Shown: one piece after another, positions 34,056 to 43,080 of the stretch
How positions within the stretch are numbered: the stretch's first letter is position 1
Layout: every line of letters begins with the position of its first letter
Program-made: the position numbers and the translations under genes
NCBI GenBank assembly: GCA_026225945.1
Contig: JAMJFZ010002307.1
Coordinates: forward strand, 3,487,001-3,551,000
Source: Cricetomys ansorgei
Taxonomy: Eukaryota > Chordata > Mammalia > Rodentia > Nesomyidae
Reading direction: 5' to 3'
DNA: 64,000 nt
The notes under the pieces: model-generated
The model's input: the letters and a program-made list of their open reading frames with translations, nothing else
Told to the model about the DNA's origin: nothing
The model's database searches: none

Positions 34056-35044
34056 AATTCAATAAGAATCCTGAGAAGGGGCCGGAGGTCCCAGGTATCT
34101 TGAGACTGAGAAGTTAGTTGCTCTCTTTAAACAATTTGTCGAGGTCAAAACAAGGACATTTTTAGTGATTTTTAAAAACTGCTCTCTTTGTTGTCCATGC
34201 TTTCCCAAGTTATTTTTGCCCAATGTATGTTCTCATGATATGATATGTATGTGTGATATGTATTATGACATGTATCACGGAGACAGCATTCCACTGCACT
34301 CCTCCCCAGCCTCCGGCTCCTACACTCCGGAGAGACGATGTTTACATCAAAGGCCAACCTCTTCCACACTGCCATACTGTACCCTCATTATTCAAAATAA
34401 GAGGTGACAAGTCAAATTGAATAAATAAATAGGCACATCAATAAATACATAGAACCCTGTACGTGAAGGGACAAGATGTGGTGAGCGCATGTTGTTGGGT
34501 TTGACTAGAACTAATTTTGTTATTCCCTCTGGTTCTCCTCCCAGGAAGGAAAAAAATCAACGGCGAGTGTAATAAACCCCTTTCCCTAATGAGAGCAGCG
34601 TGGTTGTGGTTTGGGTTTTATAAAGTATCTGGGCTTTCTACATTATTTCCTTTTAAAAACTGTCTGACATAAAAAGTTCTTTCTAAAATATATACCCAAG
34701 TGGATAAGTTTTAAAAAATTAGATTTTTTTTTTCTCTTTTTAATGTTTAAGCGACCCCACTTTTTTGGTCAGCTTTAGCTACAGAAACAATTGTTGGCAG
34801 TTTTACCAACTGTTTTTAACCAATTCAATTCGGTCCGGCTCTTGGTTGTTAATACTGCACTACCGATCTTTAATTTGTGGAACCACAGGGGAACATTTAA
34901 ATGAAAGAACACTCAATTTCATAGTAGTTCCTAAATGAAAACATATGTATCTGTAATAGGCTTTCAAAGTTTCTTTTTTTCTCTTTTTCCAACGAGAGCT
35001 TAGTGTGTGGCATCTCTTAGGCATAGTGGTTGTAGTTTTTGTTT
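34056..35044. other. unique AT-rich sequence, candidate regulatory element
   Basis: No recognised repeat. The palindrome AACAATTGTT at 34786-34795 contains two opposed SOX-type ACAAT cores. CpG-bearing words (TTCGGTCCGGCTC near 34829) remain in AT-rich DNA. Whether it is conserved cannot be judged from this sequence alone. Confidence 0.35.
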
Positions 35045-35190
35045 TTATTTACTTTTGAGCCACTCACTCTGTAGCCCAGGCTAGCCTGGAACTCAGTGCG
35101 TAGGCTAAGGTGATCTTGAACTTCGATCATCCTGCTTTAGTCTTTTGAGTTCCAGAATGCCCAGCATGCACCATGATGCTCAGCAATCTA
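35045..35190 (-). mobile_element. B1 SINE, antisense, diverged
   Basis: CTCTGTAGCCCAGGCTAGCC, TGGAACTCAGTGCGTAGGC and TTTTGAGTTCCAGAATGCCC, ending CACCATGATGCTCAGC. Confidence 0.75.
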
Positions 35191-35314
35191 GTTGGGATTT
35201 TATTGTTAGTGTTGTGTGTGAGTGAGTTCATTCTCTTTTCACACCAAACTCATGTCTTTAGCATGCTTTTACCTGCTTACGTATCTCGCCTCGGGCAGTG
35301 TATATGTGGGAAGG

Positions 35315-35425
35315 TCTTATACTGTAGCTCAGGCTAGCCTGAAGCTCACCAGGTGATCCAAGTTGACCTTGAACTTACAATAATCCTCCTGCCTTAACCT
35401 CCCAAGTGCTGGGAATAACAGGCAA
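35315..35425 (-). mobile_element. B1 SINE, antisense, diverged
   Basis: ACTGTAGCTCAGGCTAGCCT, ACCTTGAACTTACAATAATC and ACCTCCCAAGTGCTGGGAAT, ending AACAGGCA. The first part of the element is degraded. Confidence 0.75.
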
Positions 35426-35516
35426 TTTTTTGTTTTCAGTTTTCCTTAAGGGGCTCATTAGGTCAGGTTAATACTCAGGATGTGTGCATGGCAGGTGTCA
35501 ATGTCAAGATGAGATG

Positions 35517-35596
35517 TGCTGGGAGGTTATAAAGCATGCTGGGAGATTGTGGGGCATGCTGGGAGATTGTGAAATAAACTGAGAGCCTGTGAAGCG
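35517..35596. repeat. 20-bp tandem repeat, about four copies
   Basis: Successive 20-base units begin at 35517, 35537, 35557 and 35577. Units 2 and 3 both start TGCTGGGAGATTGTG. Unit 1 differs at a few positions and unit 4 is decayed (AACTGAGAGCCTGTGAAGCG). Confidence 0.85.
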
Positions 35597-36019
35597 TGCC
35601 TGAAATTGTCCTTCGTTACTGCTCCTTCCTTAGATGACACCAGATATCATATTTAGGGAGGGAAAGCGAGAGAAAGTAGAACTCCAAACATTTTTTATAA
35701 AGCTGGTTGATTTTGGAGTTCACTGCCCAAAATTGACATGTGCCTCACTCTGGAGAGACAGATAAAAATAGTCATGGGGTAAACAAATTATTCCTCTATC
35801 TCAAATTCTTCTCAAATGTTTTAAGGTTCCTTTGAAGGGAGGTCAGGGATTTAGGTCCATAATTGTCGAACTTAAATCAACATTTACTATTATTCTCCTG
35901 CTCCTGGGAGTAAATGGTAGGAAACACTACCCTAACTTAAGAAATTCAAGCAGCTAACCCTTCAGTGGTAAAGGGATGCATCTTCTTCTTGCTTCACCTT
36001 CTTCCTTTCAGGGCTTACT
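35597..36019. other. unique non-coding sequence
   Basis: No recognised repeat or gene. Confidence 0.4.
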
Positions 36020-36390
36020 ATGCTTTGTTATGGGCTGAATGTTTGTCTCCCTCAGAGCTATGCTGAACTTCCCAATGCAGAGTTTTGATGACCTGCCTGA
36101 GTCAACAAAGGGACTGAAAGGTACCAGGGCATGGGGCCCTGATGAGCAGAGTCAGAGGACTCTGTCAAGGACTGGGTTGAGTTATTGGCTTGTCTCCCTG
36201 TCTGGGTCTCTCTGGAACACCTACCCACCATTTTGATAGTGTTAGGTCCTCCTGAGAGGAGAAGCAACCATCCATCTTGGGCTTTGCAGTTCTCATACTG
36301 GGAGATAAATAAACCTCTTTTCTTTATAAAACTACCCTGTGTCTGGTATTCTATTGTAGCAGCAGAAAATGAATGGGAACTATATTCCTC
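36020..36390 (+). mobile_element. solo LTR of ERVL-MaLR type, ancient
   Basis: The start TTATGGGCTGAATGTTTGTC and the end ATAAACCTCTTTTCTTTATA with a nearby CTGGTATTCTATTGTAGCAG match the conserved ends of MaLR LTRs (MLT1/MST kind). The AATAAA-like polyadenylation word falls where such LTRs carry theirs. No internal retroviral sequence flanks it. This is a degraded old copy with no coding capacity. Confidence 0.6.
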
Positions 36391-36934
36391 CTGTTTTATT
36401 GTTCGATTCCAAAGTATCTTTTCTTTGCTATTTTAACACATATAACTGTACAAATCCACCAGTGGACCTCATGCAAATAGGCCAGTAGCTAATATTACAC
36501 ACTAATAACTAATATTTAATAGTACTTTACTAATGTCTCCAGATATACTCGAGGAATTAGATGGCCTCCAACATTCTGTCTTGAATGTCTTAAGCAAAAA
36601 GGACTTCCTCTCCATCCATAAGTGTTTCTCATTGCTATTGGCATGATTTCTAGCTATGTGTAGTTTATGTATGTCCGTGAATATATAGTTACATTGTGTG
36701 CATAAATGTGTATGTGTGCATATACTGCATGCATATATGGCTATTCCTATATGCACATCAAAAGACAGTGTAGCCAAGTCACTTGTTGCCTGGTTTGAAC
36801 CCAGGTCCTATGCCTTATGTATAACCTTGTTGAAGTTACGTAATTCTCCATGCTTGTTCTCATGTCTGCGTAATGATAGGATATAATGATCTCATGGGCT
36901 CACTGTGAAGATTCACTATCTTACTTACTTATTC
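36391..36934. other. unique AT-rich non-coding sequence
   Basis: No recognised repeat or gene. Confidence 0.4.
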
Positions 36935-37070
36935 TTTCTGAGACAGAGTCTTGTTATGTCTTCCTGATCTCTTGGAACTTGTCATGTAGCCCAGGACAGT
37001 TTTGAACTTGTGATCTTCCTGTTTCAGCCTTTCAAGTACTAGAGTGACAGGCATACTTGAGCACACCTGA
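36935..37070 (-). mobile_element. B1 SINE, antisense, diverged
   Basis: CTGAGACAGAGTCTTGTTAT, GGAACTTGTCATGTAGCCCA and TCAAGTACTAGAGTGACAGG, ending GAGCACACCTGAC. Confidence 0.75.
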
Positions 37071-37239
37071 CTGACTCTATGAATTTTCACACGTAAAGAG
37101 CAATGTCCATAGAAGTCTATGAATTTAAAAGTTTAATTTCCTAACTAACTATATTTTTTCTATATGTAGAAAGTTTAATATGTAATTACCTGGTCTACAA
37201 AATAAGACAATTCCATATGTACTGCTAAAAACCCTGGTG

Positions 37240-37244
<5 letters not shown>

Positions 37245-37291
<47 letters not shown>
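37245..37291. repeat. (TA)n microsatellite
   Basis: About 23 uninterrupted TA units. The adjoining TGTAATATACATATG keeps the alternating pattern. Confidence 0.97.
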
Positions 37292-37294
<3 letters not shown>

Positions 37295-37449
37295 ATATAC
37301 ATATGTATGGGATATATATTCCACATATAGTATGCATATAGTTTCTTGGGGGATTTCATAGTTATCCAGAGACCAAGGTGAGTGAGATTACCAACATAAC
37401 TCATATATGGAATTTGTATAGTATAAACTTTGTGTTTGACTTTGTTGTC

Positions 37450-37522
37450 GTTGCAGTGTCGAGGGCAGAGTTTTGTACATGCTAGGCAAGTGCTCTACCA
37501 GTGAGCTATGCCCCAGCCTTAA
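37450..37522 (-). mobile_element. ID-type SINE, antisense
   Basis: CATGCTAGGCAAGTGCTCTA and CCAGTGAGCTATGCCCCAGC are the antisense ID head. The upstream part (GTGTCGAGGGCAGAG) is degraded. Confidence 0.75.
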
Positions 37523-38427
37523 ATTCGGCATTTTAAATGTACACATACAACGACATAATATTTGCTACTGCGAACTGGCCCTGGCATGATATGGGAGGAG
37601 TCAAGGGGAAGTGGAATGGCTTGGTTTGTTGCTGGACAGCCTGATGTGTGGCCTGGTGCAGTAGCTGCCACAGCGGGGCCTTTCCAAGCTTCTCTCTTCT
37701 CCTCTGTAGGTCAGGGATGTCATATTTCTGGCGAGTCTGTCGTGTGAAGGAGAGAAAAGAACACATTCAAAAAAACATTTGGCTAAAAACCCAGGATGTA
37801 GTGCATACTTGATAAATAGAAACATTGATGTTCAATGTGATAGTCCTACTTTAAATGTGGGTTGTTTTTTTTTTAAAGCTTAACACAAACAAACATCCCA
37901 CTGGAAGGTTTTGATCAACTCTGCTGTTGCTGTATAATCATCATGGCTTAGTCTGGAGGGCATGTGGTTTCAATAACCAGGAGAGGCTGGGAGCTTGCAG
38001 TCTTCCTCTTCACTAGCCCAGTTCCTCCTGTCAGTAGGACACCTGCTAGCCTCTGAAGCTAGTACACTGAAGAACCAGAAGTCAAACCCCTAAAGAGAGG
38101 GCTTGGCCCTGTCCTCTTGGGTGCCTTAGGCCCAGCAGGCACCTTCAGAGACCCATGATGGGTAGGATCCACTTCATCCCCCTTTCTTCAATAGTATGCT
38201 CTAGAAAGCTCAAACCCCTGTGGAAATTAATGTGTGTGTGACAATCCTTTTACTAAGTTAGTGTATATTCTGATCAGTATAGTAAGCGACCAGTATTTTA
38301 TAATTGTTCCTAATTTGTCTTTTCTTTTGCTCATTTACTGGAGAAACTAGGATTGAATCAGCTACAGCAAACTTGGAACAACAACTGTGCATTAGGAAAA
38401 TAGACCATGTGGCGAGAGCTACTTATT
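37523..38427. other. unique non-coding sequence
   Basis: No recognised repeat or gene. Confidence 0.4.
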
Positions 38428-38641
38428 TTCTAAGATTTCTTTTTTATTTTTAATTGCGTGTCTATGTCTATGCGTGTCTGTGCATGTGAGTGCAGGTACC
38501 CAGAGGTGTCATGTCTCACTGCAGCTGGAATTACAGTTCAAGCTGCCTGATGTTGTGCTGGTGACGGAACTCAGGTCCTCTTGTAAGGGCGGTTCAGACA
38601 TTCTTAACACACTCTGAATGGCTGAGCCATCTCTCCAGCCC
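38428..38641 (-). mobile_element. B3 SINE, antisense
   Basis: CTGCAGCTGGAATTACAGTT, CTGGTGACGGAACTCAGGTC and ATGGCTGAGCCATCTCTCCA, ending GCCC. The T-rich and TG-rich 3' part lies at 38430-38500. It is near full length. Confidence 0.85.
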
Positions 38642-39240
38642 AAGAACTCCTCAGAATGAACCAACACTAGATTGGAGGTAGAAGGCTGGTAGGTGACACC
38701 CGCAAATGACTGACTAGAAGTTTGGAGGACAGAGCCTGTGGAGAAAAAGGACTCATATGCAAGGTGTTTTATTCAAACACAGATTTTTTTTTTTAACTGT
38801 GGGGAGACCACATTAGTCCAAGAGTTTCATAGTTTTATTATTGTGATGATTATTATTTCAACTCTTTCATTAAATACGGATGGGAATATAGTGAAGGATT
38901 TTAAGAATGTCCAATGAGACAGCTGTGCCCAGAGCTGTAGCCCAGCAGCGAATGCTCACCCAACTTATAAATTCTTGGCAGATGGTGATTCAGAGTCGTC
39001 GTCCCCCCCCTTGGCGAAAGCGCTGGCTTATTGGATTGTTCTCTTAATTACTGGGCTCTCTACTATCAAATATTTGTTGAAGGGGATGCTTTTCTTTGTG
39101 GGAGTGGATAATGGCTGTGTTTACACTTTGAAATTTCTGCCTCGAGTTATTAAGATTTGCATTTCTCACTTTTCTTCCAAGGGAAAGGTGTTTAGCCATT
39201 TTTAGAAAGCAGGTACGAAGTAATCAATTGTCAAAACATC
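38642..39240. promoter_or_regulatory. unique sequence with candidate upstream element
   Basis: Repeat-free. The part at about 38870-39200 has retained CpGs (GAGTCGTCGTC; GGCGAAAGCGCTGG), TTAATTAC near 39045, and a perfect POU octamer ATTTGCAT at 39155-39162. It lies about 1.3 kb upstream of the CpG island and could be a conserved enhancer. Function is inferred from motifs only. Confidence 0.35.
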
Positions 39241-40429
39241 TCCTCCTGCCTGAAACTTTCCGCTCCAGACAAGTGCAAAAAACTCAGGTATTAGTAATCC
39301 ACCCACCAAGGGTGGAGGGGCAGGAAGCTTCGTAACAACTGTCCTCTAGACAGGAGTCAGGGGGCCTCTGATAGGCAGGTCCTGAGCTTGTTTCCCAAGC
39401 TGCTTCAAGGGCCCTTACTCCAGCAGGCATAGAACAGCAGGGTCACTGATCTCCCAGCAGTGCTGGTGCACGCTGGGAAATGCTGGGGATGCCTGGGGAC
39501 AGGGTGCAGGCCTGGATTCTCTTCCCAAGAGAATCAGGGGAGGGAGAACACACAAGTCCACGGAAGCCAAAGGAGAGGAGGGAACAGGGAGAACAAGAAG
39601 GAAACATGTTGCTAGAATCGTTTTACTGGCCCCCTTTGCCATCACCCCCTTCTAGCCCCTTGGTCCTGGCCACCTGAACACCTGCTCCCCTGGGTCCCTG
39701 CAGAAGCCCTCATCTCTGCCCAACCCTGGTTAGAGATTTTTGGGGATCACCTATCCAGCTCCCCTTCCCCTTGGCTGCTGTTTTAAGTCAGTGAAAGCAA
39801 TGAGAGCAGAGCTAGGCAAACTGCGCGGGAGCTGTCAGAGAACAAGCTTCCAGGCCCTGACAGCCTCTGCCCCGGGCAGTTCACCTACCGAGTTCCTGCT
39901 GGTGGGTGATGTAACTCCCGAGTGCTGCAGCTCTGGAACCCAGTGCCCTCAGTATCGGGTGATATATATGTATTTCCACCCTGGCTGAATGCACACAGAA
40001 TCAAACCAGTTCAGCCACCCCAGAGGCAGAGATGAGAGAGCTTCTAAACTTTTCTCCCACCCCTCTCCCCCAGGGAGTAGGTGGGTGCGGAGACCCGCTC
40101 TGGGTAGGCAGTAGTGGCTTTAAACCCCGAACCTCCAGGGGCTTCAGCCAGGGTCTGCTGACCACCTGGAAGGTTCCACCGACACCCACAGACTCCCCAC
40201 GCGCGTCCCCGAGCCATTCGGTGAAAGCCAGTTTGCATACTGGGGAGGGCACAGGAGGGTCGGGGAGGGGGGGCAGGGCGAGGAAGAAGTTGACAAAGGG
40301 GACTTGACCAGACAGGATCGCGCAGGGATGGAAGCGAGCTTCCCCCTGCTGCCCGCCTTCTTCCACTCCTGCCATTTCGTCTGATCGCTCCTTTAAGTAG
40401 AGGGCAGATTAAAGAGGAAAAAAAAAAAT
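39241..40429. other. unique GC-richer upstream flank of the CpG island
   Basis: No gene or repeat recognised. GC content rises toward the island. There is a G-rich patch at about 40255-40280, and an A run at about 40420-40429 marks the left edge of the island. Confidence 0.45.
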
Positions 40430-40679
40430 TCCTGCACGGTGTGGGCGATAGGTGCGTTATTTACAAGCCAGTTGGGCTGCAGCGGAGCGGGAGGACCGCG
40501 CAGGGCTCCCGGTCCCGGGCTTCGGATGCGGGCGCGCGGGCGCGAGCAGGAGGGCAGGGTGGACCTAGGGTTCGGGGGACCCGCAGCGACCCCGGCTCCT
40601 ACGCCGCGCCGCCCCCGCCCCGCCGCACCCCGGGGCGCGCGCCGGCCACGGCCACCGGCGGCTGGAGCGCTGCCCTCGC

Positions 40680-40854
40680 CTCCCCCATTGTTCCCACTGT
40701 CTTTTTCGCCTTTTGTTATTTATTTGCACCAGCGTTGTGTCGTCTCCGAAGCCGCCTCTTGACCAGCCGAGGGATTTCACTTCGTCCTTGAGAGAGACCG
40801 AGAGCGAAAGAGAGCGAGAGAGGGAGCCAGAGGTTGTGGGGGGGGGAAGAGAGC

Positions 40855-40919
<65 letters not shown>

Positions 40920-40971
40920 GCGCGCACACACACGCGCGCGCGCACACCCCACACAAACACACCCCGACACA

Positions 40972-41011
<40 letters not shown>

Positions 41012-41107
41012 TGCAAAAGGCGAGCCGCCCCATCCCGCCTCCGGGGTCCTCGGGGCCCCCGCCCGCTGCTGCGCACCCCGCGTCAGAGGAGCGATTAACC
41101 AGACCCG
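40680..41107 (+). other. putative non-coding first exon of an unidentified gene
   Basis: The sequence from 40529 to 41107 has no ATG on the + strand and ends in GACCCG|GTAAGG, a good match to a vertebrate splice donor (GT at 41108-41109). This is what a 5' UTR exon looks like. The true start site is unknown; 40680 is only a nominal left limit inside the island. The exon would carry a GA tract followed by CG/CA alternation (40855-41008). The nearest upstream ATG (40526) opens a 78-codon frame ending at 40762, which has no recognisable domain and would at most be an upstream ORF. I find no coding exon of this gene in the remaining 23 kb, so the first intron would run off the window. The gene cannot be named from this sequence. 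A gene on the opposite strand cannot be excluded. Confidence 0.5.
40855..41008. repeat. composite (GA)n - (CG)n - (CA)n tract
   Basis: A GA run (about 40855-40918, with an earlier purine-rich lead-in from 40794) is followed by CGCACACACACGCGCGCGCG-type alternation (40920-40946), then CACA/CCC-rich sequence and a pure CA run at 40968-41008. Long open frames here on both strands (Arg/Glu, Leu/Ser or Cys/Val repeats) are artefacts. Confidence 0.97.
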
Positions 41108-41410
41108 GTAAGGTGCGTGAACCGCGGCGTTTTAACTTTGTGGCGCGTCCCGCGGTGGAGGTGCCGGCGGCGGGCAGCCCTCCAAGGCGCCCTGCTCCAG
41201 CTGGAGAGCCGCGCAGCACCAGGGAGGGGGCGCGGGAGTTTGCTCAAGTCCCGGGAGGGGGCTGGGCCCTGCTGCGGGGGAGGCTGCGGGGGGCGCCGTC
41301 ACCCCCCTCCGGGAGGGAGGGGGCCGCGATCCGCGGGACCGGCCAACTTTATCCGGGCTGCTGCTGGAGAGCCCGAGTCCTGTTGCCGCCGGTATTGTTT
41401 TATAAGTGGT

Positions 41411-42409
41411 GGCTGGGATGCGAGATGCGGGTGGCATGCAGTGCAGCGGGGTCAGCCCTGGGCTAGCCTCCTGCATCTCCAGAGGACAGACCCTCGAACT
41501 TGCACAAAGCCCCTGCGCCTGTCTAGAAGGGGAAGGCCACTCTCAGCCCACCCCATCACCTTCACCCCTGCTCTTCTATCTTTTTGTTTCGCTTTCTGCA
41601 ATCTCTCTCCCTCTGCCCCTCTCCAGTCCTTCCTGGAATCTCAGAAATAAGTCTCATCCTTCTGGACTTCAGGGTTTTCAAGACCGGAAGCTTTCATTTT
41701 ATTGCAAGTTCGTTCTCTCTGTCCTCTCTCTCCCCCTTCTCTCCTCTCTCTCTTTAAAACCCTGGTCCCCACTCTGTGCAAAGTACAGATCTCTCACTGC
41801 TGTGTCACCCCCAACCTACACTTCATAGCCACGGTAATAAGAAGTAAGGAACAGAGGTTGAATTAGGAAAGCAGCAGTTTTGGGAGTTATCGATCTGCCT
41901 GGCCTCAGATCTGCGGGACACAGTTCACGTATTTTAATAGTCATCTTGCAAAGTGAATATTTTAATAAACAGATTGGCTCGTGGTGAATAGCAGAAGGTG
42001 CTGGTCTCAGTGCCTAAGTTGAGACTGAGGAATGTGAATTCATTTCCAATCTTTCCTAATCAGCTAAAGCAGGCCAAAATGAGGAAGCGTGTGTCACCGC
42101 AGAGCCCACAGTCTCAGGGCTGGTCACCCGGGATACTCTGGGTGGCAGTTGGCTTTGCTGCCTTACAAAAGTTTGGAAATTTGTTCTAACCCAGTTGAGA
42201 CGTTCACAGTATCCAGATAACCAGCGGAGTTTGTTAAGAACGGCATGGGGAGAGATTTCCCCAGAGAATCTTTCAGCCCAGCATAGTTCTTCAGTCAAGG
42301 GCAAGTCAGAAGAAAATCTGTGGGATTTTGGGTAATAAGTGTGGGAATCTGCAAGCAGACTAGACAACAGTGATTTGTTTTCTTGGTGTTCATAAATAAT
42401 GGCTCCTCG

Positions 42410-42410
<1 letters not shown>
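41411..42410. other. unique sequence, presumed start of intron 1
   Basis: A pyrimidine-rich stretch at 41570-41760 is followed by AT-richer unique DNA. The stretch at about 41885-41990 keeps CpGs (TTATCGATCTGCC) with ATTTTAAT words and may be a conserved element. No coding exon is recognised. Confidence 0.4.

Positions 42411-42474
<64 letters not shown>
42411..42474. repeat. (CT)n(CA)n compound microsatellite
   Basis: About 12 CT units run directly into about 20 CA units. Confidence 0.97.
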
Positions 42475-42478
<4 letters not shown>

Positions 42479-42535
42479 ACCCCAATGAAATTGCTGGTAG
42501 AAGATTTGTAGACAAGGGACATTTTCAATCAGAAA

Positions 42536-42576
42536 AAACAAAAACAAAAACAAAAAAAAAACAAAACAAAAAACAG
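42536..42576. repeat. A-rich (AAAAC)n repeat
   Basis: A-rich words of the type AAAACAAAAAC. Confidence 0.9.
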
Positions 42577-42910
42577 AGTTTTGGGGGCTTGATCACCAAG
42601 AGTGATTAGGTTAAGGGCCAGATGGTTTTTTTAAAGTATCCGGAAATGTTCCCCCCTCCCCCCACCTCAAAGTTTGACTTTTATAGCATTTAAAAGGAGG
42701 ACAATTTCATAGTCTGTACAGATCTGCTAAATTTTGATCTGTCTCATTTTAAAGGAATCCGGCTGTCTGAGGATTGCTCTTCATGCAGATAGGGGAGGAA
42801 TCTGTTCTCAGAGGCAGATACAGGGATCACAGTTTCTAGGGGTGCTTCTTCCTGATTTAAATATAGCTCCGAGGCCAAAGCCTAGATAAATTCAGCCAGA
42901 GTGATTTAAA
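42577..42910. other. unique non-coding sequence
   Basis: A C-rich patch (CCCCCCTCCCCCCACC) lies at about 42651. No recognised repeat or gene. Confidence 0.4.
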
Positions 42911-43080
42911 ACATTAAGCACTTACATCGAAAGTTCTCCTGGGCACCGTGCAAAATGCTCTTGGAAATTATTCCCTCAACTGTTTATTCCTCAGAACCCT
43001 AGGAGATACAAATCACAAGCATCACTTAAGAGCTGATGCAATCCTGTCTCAAATCCTCAAACTGCTAGAGAGTGCTTTTG
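42911..43080 (+). mobile_element. MIR SINE remnant
   Basis: ACATTAAGCACTTACATCGA, CTGGGCACCGTGCAAAATGC, TTATTCCCTCAACTGTTTAT and CTCAGAACCCTAGGAGATAC follow the MIR core order in sense orientation. Confidence 0.5.

Larger units (their letters stand above)
40430..41410 (+). promoter_or_regulatory. CpG-island promoter
   Basis: This is the only strongly GC- and CpG-rich block in the window. CpGs are dense at about 40480-40680 (CGCGCGGGCGCGAGC; CGCGCCGGCCACGG) and again at 41030-41360. SP1-type GC boxes (CCCCGCCCCGCCGC) lie near 40615. I see no convincing TATA box, which fits dispersed initiation. A + strand splice donor at 41108 gives the direction, though divergent transcription is possible. 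The neighbouring 38.9-39.2 kb block and intronic unique blocks may be its enhancers. Confidence 0.85.

Noticed and set aside
36020..36390. MaLR-type LTR as a sign of an intact endogenous retrovirus
   Set aside because: No gag, pol or env sequence flanks it; it is a lone, old LTR.
40565..41466. Several frames of 99-210 residues on both strands of the CpG island
   Set aside because: They run through GA, CG and CA tracts (Arg/Glu, Leu/Ser or Cys/Val repeats). The + strand has no ATG between 40529 and 41107, so the + frames there rely on non-ATG starts, and no domain is recognisable.
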